Below are positions 10,596 through 22,930 of a stretch of DNA of 36,895 bases, one piece after another. Both the position numbers and the translations under genes were made by a program. Position 1 is the stretch's first letter; every line of letters starts with the position of its first letter. Origin of the DNA: Fonticula-like sp. SCN 57-25 (Eukaryota; Nucleariida; Rotosphaerida); NCBI GenBank assembly GCA_001724245.1, contig MEDX01000037.1, positions 1-36,895 of the forward strand, read 5' to 3'. The notes under the pieces were generated by a model, which was not told where the DNA came from, ran no database searches, and saw only the letters and a program-made list of their open reading frames with translations.

Positions 10596-10978
10596 CGTGG
10601 CGTAGTGGGGCGTCGGCGCTGATGGGAACTGCGGCGGGGGCGCAGAGGTAAATTGTATACGCTCAGCGACCATTTTTGTGATGACTGTATAGATGAATCT
10701 CCACTTGCTCGGCGCATTGTCTAGAGGAATATCTCTGGAACGCGCTGAATGTTTCAGTTTGTGCCCGTTGCTGTTGTACGAGCGAATGCATAATTATTAT
10801 TGTGAAATCTTGTTGCATGCGAAGGCACTTTTAACCATAATCAGCAGCAGAAATAGTCCTATTTCACATGTAGCAGCGTCCGCATTGCCTTTCTGTTCCA
10901 CCACTCGGGCCCGTTATTGCCATCAACGCAGGGTCCACTTATCCTTTGGCGCCGTTCCGTTTCCCGCGCAAATCCGCC
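10596..10978. other. Spacer between MDM10-like and COX18
   Basis: This 383-bp AT-richer spacer holds the 3' UTR of the upstream gene and the promoter of COX18. No TATA or CCAAT box is obvious. A box C-like GTGATGA at 10679 and CTGA at 10744 lack a terminal stem and are not called as a snoRNA. Confidence 0.5.
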
Positions 10979-11896
10979 ATGTCACGTGTCGAGTCCTGGC
11001 CTTCGGATGCGCCGCTCCGCCTGGTGCAGAACGGCCTTGAAGGCGTTCGCTCGGTGACAGGGCTGCCGTGGTGGGGCAGCATTGTCGCCTCGACCGTTGT
11101 ACTGCGTGCAGCAGCGACGCTCCCTGTGTCGGTCTTTGTGCATCGCAATGCCGCTCGGCTGCAGATCGATGCCGCGCCGCAACTTGAGGCGTGGAAAGAG
11201 CGGATCGCCGTTGAGCTCCGGCACAAGTACCGCCACGAAGGAAAGTCGTTTGAAGAGTTTGAAAAGGCGTTCCGGTCCGAGTACGCCGGTCGCGTGAAGC
11301 AAGTGATGAAGGAGAACGGGATCCGCGGGCCGATCTTTTCGCTGGCGGTTCCGCTCGTGCAGATCCCGATGTGGGTGGTCGTGTCGCTGACGATCCGCCG
11401 CATGAGCGCGGCGCCGCTTCTGTGGTTTGAGCCGCTCCCTGAGCCCGTTGCTGGCTTTGTGGACGGCGGCATCGGCAGCTGCAAGGACCTCACGGTGCCC
11501 GTGACATCATACGGGATCCCAGTCGCGATTGCAGCGGCCAACCTGTTCAACATCTACTGGGGATCGCTCTCGCGCAAGCCGTCGGCGAGGCCACTCTACC
11601 GCTACGTGACCAACGCAATGAAGGTGCTGTCGCTTGCGATGATCCCCGCGGCAGGATCGGTGCCATCGGCGCTGGCCGTCTACTGGCTCACATCCAGCGG
11701 GTTCAGCGTCTTGCAGAACCTCGCGCTCTACCACCCGCGCGTGAGGCGCGTCTTCCGTATGAGGACCCTGCCGGGAGAGCGCGGGACGCCCGTGGCAGAG
11801 GCGATCAGGCTGTGGAGAGAGGGCTCGCTCGCTAGCACAACGTGGAAGGCTATCAGAGAATGGAAGAGGCCAATGTGGTGGAGGCCGCTGCGCTAA
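10979..11896 (+). CDS. COX18: COX18 / Oxa1-YidC-Alb3 family mitochondrial inner-membrane insertase
   Basis: Intronless, 305 aa. Membrane insertase of the Oxa1 superfamily; COX18 translocates the C-terminal domain of cytochrome oxidase subunit 2. The family layout is clear: a first helix after LPWWGSIVAST, then a charged helical hairpin (EAWKERIAVELRHKY ... KQVMKENG). After that come GPIFSLAVPLVQIPMWVVVS, a helix with SYGIPVAIAAANLF, and closing helices AGSVPSALAVYWLTSSGFSV. The short length and the absence of a long basic C-terminal tail favour COX18 over Oxa1, which carries a ribosome-binding tail. The Arg/Ser N-terminus could serve as a mitochondrial presequence. The ATG is at 10979; TCACGTG overlaps the first codons (10982-10988). 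Confidence 0.88.
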   Translation: MSRVESWPSDAPLRLVQNGLEGVRSVTGLPWWGSIVASTVVLRAAATLPVSVFVHRNAARLQIDAAPQLEAWKERIAVELRHKYRHEGKSFEEFEKAFRSEYAGRVKQVMKENGIRGPIFSLAVPLVQIPMWVVVSLTIRRMSAAPLLWFEPLPEPVAGFVDGGIGSCKDLTVPVTSYGIPVAIAAANLFNIYWGSLSRKPSARPLYRYVTNAMKVLSLAMIPAAGSVPSALAVYWLTSSGFSVLQNLALYHPRVRRVFRMRTLPGERGTPVAEAIRLWREGSLASTTWKAIREWKRPMWWRPLR

Positions 11897-12291
11897 CGCC
11901 CTGTAATATGTGTGTATTATTTGTGTACATTCAATATAGAACGTGAAATGAATGTAAAAGGAGGAACGATTTGCTTGTGGAGCTATGAAGGGAAACATAG
12001 CAAGGGATGTGCACGAAGGATAGGAAAGATTTGCCTTGATACTGCTCGAGCACTATGGGCTATCAAAACAATGCCGGAACCTTTGCCACTAAATTATCAC
12101 AGTACTATATACAATAATAAAAATCAACGCTATTGGCACTATTATGCATTCTCATTAAAAGTCAATGAAGCAGGCTGTGGTATGATACCAATATATGAGC
12201 TGGCATGCTGCTGGAATGCTGCAAATCCAAGTCGGCCCTGAATCGTGACACACCATTCTGCCCCGCGGGAAACCGGGATCAGGGCACGCGG
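11897..12291. other. Spacer between COX18 and peptide transporter
   Basis: 395 bp, AT-rich, with several short A-runs. It contains the COX18 3' UTR and the transporter promoter. I see no RNA gene or conserved ORF. Confidence 0.5.
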
Positions 12292-14108
12292 ATGGCAGGA
12301 ACGTACGCGCACTTGGAAGAGTATGATGAGGTGCCGCTCGTAGCTGCGTCCGAGATTGAGCTTGTGCCGCTTGGCTCGGACGGCGCGGATCTCGCTGGCG
12401 AGCAGAGTGACTCGCTGGACAGGGAGGAACAGTCAGAGCCCGACTTTGTCGACGCGCCGGCTCCTCGATGCGGCCCGTTCCCCACGTCGGTGTACTTGAT
12501 TGTAGGAAATGAGTTTTGCGAACGCTTCTGCTTCTACGGCATGAAGTCTGCGCTGTCGCTGTACCTGACGAGCTACCTCTTGATGAATGAGGACTCTGCC
12601 ACGGCCGTCGTGCACACGTTCAACTTTTTCGCCTACCTCTTCCCACTGGCGGGCGGCATCATGTCCGACACGTACTTTGGCAAGTTCAACACGATCCTCT
12701 ATCTCTCTATGGTATACTTTGTTGGCATGCTGCTCTTGTCGGTGACTGCGATCCCGGGCGTGACAGGCGATCCGCCTGGCGCGTGGGGCGTCGCTTTGTC
12801 GCTGTTCCTCATCGCTGTCGGCACGGGAGGAATCAAGGTACGGCGACTTGTTGTATTATATTTTGTTGTTCTAATTGTGTGCAATGCAGCCGTGCGTGTC
12901 TGCGTTTGGCGGCGACCAGTTTTCGTCTCGCCAGACGTCTCAACTTGAGCTCTACTTTTCCGCGTTTTACTTTTCCATCAACATGGGCAGCTTTCTCGCA
13001 ACGATGCTGACGCCGTTCCTCCGCGGCGACGTGTCCTGTTTTGGCTCTGATCAGTGCTACCCGCTTGCCTTTGGCGTACCTGCTCTCCTTATGCTCGCTG
13101 CGATCGCGCTCTTCTTTGGTGGCCGGTCGCTGTACCGCCGCCTGCCCGCCTCTGGCGAGAACATTATTGTGCAGGTGTGGCGGATCATTGCCTCGAGCTA
13201 CCGCCGCCGGCGCGAGCCGCTCCCCGCGGGCGGCCACTGGCTTGACCGCGCGGTGCCGGAGCATGGCGCGCGCGCGGTGAGCGACGTGCGCCGGCTGCTG
13301 CGCGTGCTGACGGTGCTCACTCCCGTGCCGCTCTTCTGGACGCTCTTTGATCAGCAGAGCTCGCGCTGGACGTACCAGGCCGTCGCCATGGACCGGTACG
13401 TCTACACGGGCACCGACGAGAGCGGCGAGCCGACCTTTTTTATTATCAAGCCCGACGTCATCCAGGTCATGAACGCCGTCCTCATCCTCGTCCTCATCCC
13501 GGTCATGTCAAAGGGCGTCTACCCGCTCCTCAGGCGCCTCGGCTTTGCGCTCCGGCCGGTACGCGCGCCCTTTCTTAACGTATGTTTCTCATAAAGGGCA
13601 TTAGCTGCAGAGGATGGGCGCGGGACTCGCGCTTGCGGCGCTGACGTTCCTCGTCGCCGCCATCATCCAGCTCAGCATCGACAAGTCGGTCATGGGCCCC
13701 GACCCGAACGACCCAGTATGCGCGGGCGACGATTCGTGCTGCGTCGAAAACTGCGTCAGCGTGTTTTGGCAGATCCCGCAGTACGTCATCATCACGGCGG
13801 GCGAGGTACTCTTCTCCGTCACGGGCCTCGAGTTTGGTACGGATCGGCGCGGTCATTCATTTGTGCTGACGCTTCCGCTGGTATTAATAGCGTATTCGCA
13901 GGCGCCGCAGTCCATGAAGGGCGTCTGCAGCGCTGCGTGGCTGTTCACTGTTGCCATTGGAAATTTGCTTGTCATCCTCGTGTCGGCCTTAAAGCTGTTT
14001 GGCGACCAGGCGACAGAGTTCTTTGTCTACGCGGGCCTCATGGTCCTCGTCGTTGGCATTTTTGCACTCCTGGCGTCCAAATATGTCTACGTATCGACGG
14101 GAAAGTAG
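12292..14108 (+). CDS. POT/PTR (SLC15) proton-coupled oligopeptide transporter
   Basis: Plasma-membrane symporter for di- and tripeptides. Exons 12292-12837, 12890-13558, 13611-13836 and 13891-14108 (introns 52, 52 and 54 nt; donors GTACGG, GTACGC, GTACGG) give 552 aa. Family signatures are intact: NEFCERFCFYGMKSALSLYL carries the ExxERFxYYG proton-coupling motif. VGTGGIKPCVSAFGGDQF spans the first intron junction, and FYFSINMGS is the PTR2 signature. FWTLFDQQSSRW matches the TM7 motif. A hydrophilic 65-residue N-terminus with acidic patches precedes TM1. The loop near VMGPDPNDP, with Cys pairs (CAGDDSCCVENC), is lineage-specific. Twelve helices are expected. Confidence 0.93.
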
Positions 14109-14261
14109 GGGAGTAAGCAGCAGGAAGGGTATACTATTATTTTGTACATTATAGATACTGTACAGTGTTCATATATAAAGGGTGAAGCAACAATAAAACT
14201 GCTCTGTATGTTATATGCGGCACCTTGCGGCACTTTGGTGCGGCTCACCCGCGTCAGTAAA

Positions 14262-14909
14262 TCACCAAAACTTGTACCATGGCTTGGCTTCGGGCGATGG
14301 AGCGGCGACTTCCCATGATGCCTCCTTTTCTGCCTGGTCCTTCTGCTGCTGCGCAGCCGCCGCGGCCTGCATGAAGCTAGGTAGCGTTACTTTCCCGCCG
14401 AGATCACGCTGTAAACTAGCGAGCATCGCCTGCATGCCCACCACCTGCCCCTGCAGCTCCTCAACATGCGCCTCTAGGATACCCATTTTCGCGTCCTGTG
14501 CAGCAGCAAACTCTTTGTTTCGGTCCTCTTTGGCCTTGTTCCTACAAGCAAGCGCAACGGCCGCGCGAGTGAGTAATACCGTTTATGAGCAAACCGAAAT
14601 GCACCTGGACCAGTCGATGTAGACAACGGTGCCGGCTGCAAAAATGATTAGAGACTCGCCAATGAGGTCAACTACAAGCTCAAGCGCCTGGTTAGGGTCC
14701 ATGCTGCGGGCACTGGCTGAGCCGGGCTGGAGGCCGAGGATGCGCCGGCGGGTGCGCGTCTCCAGGTTCTGGTACGCATTGGCCATGGTAGTTAGTGTGT
14801 TTGCAAATGTCTTGTTTTTCTTGAGACGATCTTGCAACACGCGAACAACGGGACGAGCCACCTGGCGGACGAGCAGCCCGGCAAGCTTGATCATCGGTAG
14901 GTGAGCCAT
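14262..14909 (-). CDS. OPA3: OPA3-like mitochondrial protein
   Basis: Exons 14909-14605 and 14541-14262 (63-nt intron, donor GTGCAT) give 194 aa. The opening MAHLPMIKLAGLLVRQVARP matches the OPA3 start (conserved PxxKL...RQ.sKP). It continues with a basic helix, a METRTxxRI-like block (NLETRTRRRILGL) and the hydrophobic segment ELVVDLIGESLIIFAAGTVV ending YIDWSRNK. The C-terminus is a coiled coil (about 125-150) and an Ala/Gln-rich tail closing with KPWYKFW. OPA3 is a mitochondrial membrane-associated protein linked to morphology and lipid metabolism; its biochemical activity is unsettled. Confidence 0.88.
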
Positions 14910-14966
14910 GGTGACGCACGCTCGTGCACCTTGGCCCTCCCACCTGAAAGCGTGACGAATTAACGA

Positions 14967-15009
14967 CCAATCAGCAAATTTTTTGCTGATTTTATTCGCT
15001 CGCCATTGG
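14967..15009. promoter_or_regulatory. CCAAT boxes and perfect inverted repeat upstream of OPA3
   Basis: CCAAT lies at 14967-14971 and ATTGG at 15005-15009. Between them AATCAGCAAA (14969-14978) and TTTGCTGATT (14982-14991) form a perfect 10-bp inverted repeat with a TTT spacer. The whole sits about 60-100 bp upstream of the minus-strand OPA3 start. It could bind an NF-Y/HAP-type factor; the function is inferred. Confidence 0.45.
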
Positions 15010-15097
15010 CTGCCATTCATGGCCGACTGTCAAGTGTATAAACAAGATGAACAAAAAAGGTTTATTGCGAAATAGGTCAAAACTCGTTAAAATTGCA

Positions 15098-17295
15098 TCA
15101 TTCCTCAATGTTAATATGAATATCCATCTCTCCTTGTGTAGCGAGTAATGTGATTGCCGCCAGCTCCTTATTAAACTCTCTCATGGCGATGTATGCAAAG
15201 AGCAGTCTATCGTCCTCGTCGTCGTCCCTCTCCTCCGCCATCTCGACTGCGCGCTCCGCACCGCCGTCCGTGAGCTCGACGATGCGACGCTCGGCGTGCT
15301 GAATCTGCTCGACGAGCGCCACAAGCATTGTGCTTGCGCGCGCGACGGCGCCGAACACTGTTGTCTTGCTTAGGAACAATGACGGCGAAAACATCTGCGC
15401 GCGAGCAGCCGGGCTCCACGGATACAGCAGCGCCTGCGCGATGCATCCGGAGAGGATGAGCGTGTACCGCAGCGACCTGTCGGGGATGCGCAGGATGAGG
15501 CCCGGCAGGTACGCCCAGAGCGGCCCGTCGGCGGCCGCCAGCTGGCCAGCATCGGTAGACTCGCGCCACCTGCGCGCCGCGTCCACCTGCCGCAGCGCAA
15601 CGTCCTCATAAAACACATTGTCTACCTCGTCCCACACGGCCGATTCGCTGTCCACCATGAGCGACACGATGCGCGCGGCGACCTCGCGGCCGTCCTTGGC
15701 GAGCGCGTAGCCGTCCACGCCGAGGCCGCCGTCGAGGTCGCCCAGGAGGTCCGTCGACGACGAGCACAGGAGGGCGGCCGCGGCCTCGTCCGAGAACGTG
15801 CCGAGGACGTCAAGGATCAGCGTGAGCGTCGCGGTGACCATGTCGGCGTCGTCCGAGTTGACGCGCGGGAGCAGCTCGGTGATGAGCGCCGGGCCGCCGG
15901 GTGTCTGCGCGCCGCTGCCCAACAAAAAGGAGGCCAGAAGAGGGCCCAGCGAGCCGGAACGCGCTTTTTGTAAAAGGCGGACAGTGTACTGCGTCGCCGC
16001 AAGCGCGATGCCAGGCGAGCTCTGCCGAAGCCGGTCACGCAATACAAGGTCAAGGAAAGAGGCGCGGAAATGGTGCAGCAGTGCGGCCGACAGCGCAGTC
16101 TCGCCTTCCGCTGTGCCTAACCAACAAAGTGCTTAGCAAAAGTGAATTAACACCGAGCAAGCAAGCGTACCACGCGCTTTCGCAACACACGTGTCGTAAA
16201 AGCCCACAAATATCAAAAACCGCCGCATCGGCCCCTCCACCGCCTCCTTTGCAGACTCGAACGTCTACGTCGCGGTCAGTACAATGTTGCAAAGGAAGGC
16301 GCTGCGCACGTCTATCGACTGCGGGAGCCTGCACAGCAGCTCAATAAGGTACTCTGCAAGCATTTTCGGAAAGTTGAGGTCGTTTACAAAGTACGAGCCG
16401 AACGGGTCGACAAGCGGGATGATTTCGATGCAATTGTTGACCACCTTGATTGCGAGCTTGGCGCGCGTTCCGGGCATGCGGATGCACTCAACGGCGACGC
16501 TCAGGGCCGAGTGCAGCACCGAGTTGACGAGGTCACCTCGCGGATCGAGCACGACAAATGAACCGGGGAACTGCTTGATCTTTTCGAGCACGGCGTTCAG
16601 CAGCTGGAGGAACACGACCGCCTCAGCAACGCTGTCGCTACGCTCGTCCTCGTCGCTCAGCGCCGCGCGCGCGTGCTTTGCCGAAACCGAGAGCAGGTTG
16701 GAGAGCGGCTCGTGCACGCTCGCCTCCGGCAGCATGGCAATATCTGTCGACTTTAGAAGCTGTGTCGTCGCCTCGAGCACCACGCGCATCATCGTCCGAG
16801 TGTCCGACTGCGCGCGCCGAACAAGGTGCATCAGCATTCGCTTCTCAAAGAACAGGTCGAGGCAGACGCCGACGCCGTCGTCAGAGTCGGGTAAGGGAGT
16901 GTCATCGCCGATGTGCTTGAGGATCTCGTGGAGATGCGCGGAAACGCTGTCGCACTGCGACTCGGAAGTGGCGTCCGGGTTATAAGCAAAGATCTGCTCA
17001 ACTGCAACGGGGATCGTCAGCAAACCGCCGACGTGACACAGCAAGACAAAAAGTGCGTACTGTGCGACCAGTGGTACAGTACGCTCTCTCGTGGGCTGTG
17101 ATCGCGAACCTGGAGCGTCGTCTGAGCTGTCTGCGCGACATTCTGCGCTAGACTGAGCGCATTGCTCGTCGTGTTCTGCAGAAAGGAACTAAAAGACTGA
17201 AACATCCTACGACTGGAAGGCGGCGATAGCGGCGGAGCAGGCACGGAAAGAGGGTCACAAGGCGGGATAGAAGGCACGGCCGAGGCGGACATCAT
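15098..17295 (-). CDS. FHIP (FTS-Hook-interacting protein; RAI16-like / FAM160 family)
   Basis: Adaptor of the FTS-Hook-FHIP complex that links early endosomes to dynein. Exons 17295-17061, 17001-16283, 16246-16171 and 16116-15098 give 682 aa. The N-terminal ESVLYHWSHIEQIFAYNPD matches the family's HW..I start, and SQCDSVSAHLHEILKHI follows. LCRLPQSIDV, then RRFLIFVGFYDTC, corresponds to the conserved KRALISFLSWFDYCD block. The C-terminal LFAYIAMREFNKELAAI matches the invariant EFxKELAAI signature. Two splice choices were decided by homology: the donor GTACGC at 17060, not the earlier GTTCGC, and a very short 36-nt intron (16247-16282). The C-terminal acidic stretch (EERDDDEDDR) is lineage-specific. 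Confidence 0.85.
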
Positions 17296-17682
17296 GGTTA
17301 GCAAAGCGCGGGCAAGCAGCGGCAGAGAGGCGAGTGAATCACGTACGCTCTTATGGAGCGACGAAGCGACGCTCACACACGCCACTCGACGCCAGGGGGG
17401 CAACACGCGCGCACTGGGTACAATAGCTAACCGCCCGCGCAACCAGTACGATAATATGGGAAAAGGGGCCGGCAACGAGTGACGCGATCCTTCACGCCGC
17501 CGCCACCGTGACGCACTCTAGTTTGATAGGATGACCGCACACTGATTCTCATGATTTTATATCTGATTCCCTCTGATCGTGAGAAAAGTGGCATCAAAAA
17601 GCCATTTCAGTCTGGCATTGAAGAAATGTAAAGAGAGTAAAAAAACATGCATTCGAGTGGGAATATCAGTTAGAATACAAAA
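17296..17682. other. Spacer upstream of FHIP
   Basis: 387 bp holding the FHIP promoter/5' UTR and the 3' end of the RecQ-like gene. The FHIP reading frame stays open upstream of its ATG to about 17475 but lacks an ATG. Several CTGA words around 17541-17576 have no box C partner. Confidence 0.5.
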
Positions 17683-19494
17683 TCAAGAATAGTAGACGGG
17701 AAGCGATGGCGGCGTGCCCACCCTCAGAGAAAAGGCGTAGCACTCGCGCTCTTCTATGGTCACGTTCTCGAACATTGTATCAGGCAGCGAGTCCAACAGG
17801 AGCAAGTTCCCACGGGCAATGAGGACACTGACAAGGTACCCCCCCAGGCGCGATGTAGGCTTTGGAAAGAGTAGCGCGCGACTGCGCTCGCCAAACGTGC
17901 CCAGCCGCTTACACCTCTCGGGCACCCGCACGCTTCGCATAAACATGCCGATGACTCCCTGAACCGTCGCTGCAAGTTCGTTGTCGCACATGTCTTGCAC
18001 AATGTCGTAGACAAGCTGCGCATGACGGCTGACGTCCAGTCGCAGCGGCTCGTCTTCCTGCTTCTGGCAGTGGTCGCAAAGAGCCCTGCCGGCGCACAGA
18101 CGCTGCAGTCGAGGAGCGGCGCACACGTCACTCACACCGGCGGACAGTATCCAGCGGCGGCAGGCCTGCAGCGACGCGTAGAGCCAAACCTCTTCGATGC
18201 GCTGGTGTCGCGGGGCTGTAAAGTCAAGCATCTTTGTCCGCAAGACAGGCATGCTCGGCGGCACGCCACCCGCCTCCCTGACCACCTGCTCGCGAGCCAA
18301 CCTCAACAACATGGGCGCCCACGTCACATGATCCGAGCGCGTGGCGAGGAGGTAGGAGACAGCGGGGCGGCCGTCCCGGCCAGCGCGGCCGCTCTCCTGC
18401 TGCAGGGCGCTCAAGGACGACGGCATCTCGAGATGAATAACAAAGCGGCATAAAGGGCTATCAACGCCAATGCCATAGAAAGAGGACACCACCAGCAATT
18501 TGACGTCGCCGCTCGCCCACTGCCGAGCGCTCTCCTTGTTTTGTTCGTAGCCCATACACTCGTGGCACTGTGCGACAGGCAGGTCCTCGCCGAAACGCTC
18601 GCGGATCTCTTCGAAGACAAAATCGCAGGCCCCAGCGGAAGCGACAAACACAATGCCCGACTCGGTCGGATGCTTTGCTAAAAGCTCAAAGAGCGGCTCG
18701 CATGCGTAGCGGATGCCCCGACCGTCGCGGTCTGACCTGGCGCAAAAAGAGATATTTTTGTCGCGGTCGACGTCCCCAAAGATGATGCGCGGCGCAGGGC
18801 ATCGCAGCACTCTTGCAATCTCGGATGCAGCCGCGGGAGAAGCGGTACTCGTCAGGGCAAGAACACTGCTTTCAGGAAACGTTTCTTTGAACAAGCCCAA
18901 GGTGTTGTAGGCGGTGTGAAACTTGGTCACGTCGAGGATGCACTGCGCCTCGTCGACGACGAACCGCAGCGGCCGGCCAAGTGACCGCAAAAATGGGACA
19001 AAATCGGGCCTCCTAGGTCTGTCGGGAGTGACTATCAGAATCTTTGCCAGCTTGGGATACGTGACTAGGGTGTGGACGGCAAGCCTGGAGTTGTGGGAAT
19101 GGTCAGAAACAGATCCAAACAACCCCCGCCTCGCGTACCGCATCCTGTCGGCGATAAGATGGGGGTGCATGTACACCGTTCCGACCGACCTGGAAATAAG
19201 ACTTTCGTACATGTCATCCACCATATGCATATATGGGAGGACGACAACGGTGAGCTCGGGTCCCAGAAGGGCCGGGACAGCAAAAAGTTGCGTCCTTTCA
19301 TCCCCAGTCTTGCACACGGCTACAACGTCCTCTTTACGGATGGCTGAATGAAGAATAACGTCAGCTTGAATGCCATGAAAACTGGAAACCTTGAACACCA
19401 GCCCCTTTGCGTAGCGGTGTCTCTCCAAACGGTTAGTTTCCCTTGGCGTGACATCGCCATGCTGGGTGGAAGCGGCATCATCGATGGCACTCAT
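17683..19494 (-). CDS. RecQ-like superfamily 2 helicase with degenerate Walker A
   Basis: Intronless, 603 aa. RecQ-type motifs appear in order: Q43 in a motif-0-like FHGIQADVIL, DEAQC (180-184), LALTSTA (211-217), VVSSFYGIGVDSPLCRFVIH (motif V), QESGRAGRDGR (365-375, motif VI). A RecQ zinc module follows, CRRWIL ... LCAGRALCDHC (444-475). The nucleotide-binding loop is abnormal: where RecQ has a TGxGKS/T loop, this protein has CKTGDERTQL (61-70), with no lysine in the invariant GK position. It may therefore be ATPase-dead, use another residue, or be a decaying copy. Unlike its neighbours it has no intron. The C-terminal 120 residues match no domain I recognise; no HRDC is seen. Could be a telomere-linked or repeat-family RecQ homologue. 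Confidence 0.82.
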   Translation of the reverse strand: MSAIDDAASTQHGDVTPRETNRLERHRYAKGLVFKVSSFHGIQADVILHSAIRKEDVVAVCKTGDERTQLFAVPALLGPELTVVVLPYMHMVDDMYESLISRSVGTVYMHPHLIADRMRYARRGLFGSVSDHSHNSRLAVHTLVTYPKLAKILIVTPDRPRRPDFVPFLRSLGRPLRFVVDEAQCILDVTKFHTAYNTLGLFKETFPESSVLALTSTASPAAASEIARVLRCPAPRIIFGDVDRDKNISFCARSDRDGRGIRYACEPLFELLAKHPTESGIVFVASAGACDFVFEEIRERFGEDLPVAQCHECMGYEQNKESARQWASGDVKLLVVSSFYGIGVDSPLCRFVIHLEMPSSLSALQQESGRAGRDGRPAVSYLLATRSDHVTWAPMLLRLAREQVVREAGGVPPSMPVLRTKMLDFTAPRHQRIEEVWLYASLQACRRWILSAGVSDVCAAPRLQRLCAGRALCDHCQKQEDEPLRLDVSRHAQLVYDIVQDMCDNELAATVQGVIGMFMRSVRVPERCKRLGTFGERSRALLFPKPTSRLGGYLVSVLIARGNLLLLDSLPDTMFENVTIEERECYAFSLRVGTPPSLPVYYS

Positions 19495-19778
19495 CACGCA
19501 TCAAATAGAATGAGGCAAAGGCGCAGTAGGCGGCCGGAAGAAAGAGGGAATGAAAAGGCGATTCATGGGCAGTAAATTTATAACTGCCAGAGAATTGCGT
19601 TTTGATAGTGCAAGGATTGCAAACGGGAGGGTGGTCGTTTGACGAAAACTTTTGTTTGTTCAGGGGCGGACTCTACCCCAGACGTTCGAAGTTTCAACCT
19701 TTGATGTCGGTTCTTTTTCTGAACTTGACAGCAGATCGCGCACCGCCGCCTCCGCCTCAAGAGGAATCAGCATCGACA

Positions 19779-20435
19779 ATGGCGGAAAACATCGAGATCA
19801 CGGTGGACCTTGGACCAGGAGACGATATGGCCATGGGCGAAGGTGCGAGGCGCTGGCTGCGTGTCCTAAAACTTGCGGACTGACTTTGTGCGCTGAAAGA
19901 TGTGATGGAGCGCCTTAAGAGTAATGCGACGCGCCGCCGTGGCCGCGGCCTCCAGCGTGGTGCGTCCTTCCTTTTCCGCTTCTCGTTTATTCACCTTTTC
20001 TGTGCTTGATATCAAAGATACGCGGGATGCCGACGCCATGGATGTTGGAGAGACGTTTGAAACGTTTGCTGGCGATGATGCCGGGAATGCCGTCCGCTGT
20101 ACGCCTCGCGCTCTCGCGCTGCTCCCCCCTTGCCCTGACCCTGCGCCCACGTAGCCGTTGAGGGATACATTATCTTTGTGACTGGCGTGCATGAGGAGGC
20201 GTCCGAGGACGACGTCCGCAACAAGTTTGCCGACTTTGGTGAGATCCGCGCTCTCCACCTGAACCTCGACCGGAGGACCGGCTTCGTCAAGGGCTACGCG
20301 ATGATCGAGTACGAGTCGCTGGCAGAGGCGGAGGCCGCGATCCGGGAGGCGGACGGTACCGACCTGCTCGGCCAGAAATTGAGCTGCGCATGGGCTTTCT
20401 CAAAGCCGACGCGCGGGGGACCCCGTCGTCGGTGA
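19779..20435 (+). CDS. RBM8A: Y14 / RBM8A, exon junction complex RNA-binding protein
   Basis: Core exon-junction-complex subunit that pairs with Mago and marks spliced mRNAs. Four exons (19779-19842, 19900-19959, 20018-20098, 20155-20435; introns 57, 58 and 56 nt) give 161 aa. The acidic N-terminus and the RRRGRG basic patch (about 35-40) precede [20 protein letters not shown], which is diagnostic for Y14. The RRM then continues: [20 protein letters not shown] and [11 protein letters not shown]. The C-terminus is Arg-rich (GGPRRR) but lacks the long RS tail of animals. Divergent from the RecQ-like gene over a 284-bp shared promoter. A Y14 gene implies an EJC-using splicing system, consistent with the intron density here. 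Confidence 0.95.
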
Positions 20436-20755
20436 AAAATTGTGGGTTTTTGAGGTGATAGCATCTTTTGTGTTGATATAATAAAATCGTTTCGCACGCA
20501 TGGCTACCCAGTGCTCCCTGCACGCTGCGCAAGTATGGACACCAGAGATGAAAAGAAACGATACCGGGATGGGGCATTATGATATGTATTGAATGGAGCG
20601 CCAAGTTTCATGGCTTGGGCCGAACTTGGGGTTCAAAAACACTGAAATGGCTAAAACGGAAACTCCGCAAAAAGAAGGGAAAAAAGAGAGAAATATGACA
20701 GATAGAGAACTTGTCTGTTGTTTGTTGTTGTAGTTGCTAATTCGATGTTGAAAAC
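20436..20755. other. Convergent 3' spacer, Y14 / GFAT
   Basis: 320 bp between convergent stop codons. AATAAAA-like sequence at 20480-20486 may serve Y14 polyadenylation. No other feature seen. Confidence 0.5.

Positions 20756-22930
<2,175 letters not shown>

Noticed and set aside
10679-10747. Box C (GTGATGA) and box D (CTGA) 60 bases apart
   Set aside because: No adjacent terminal stem, and the sequence before CTGA matches no rRNA stretch I recognise.
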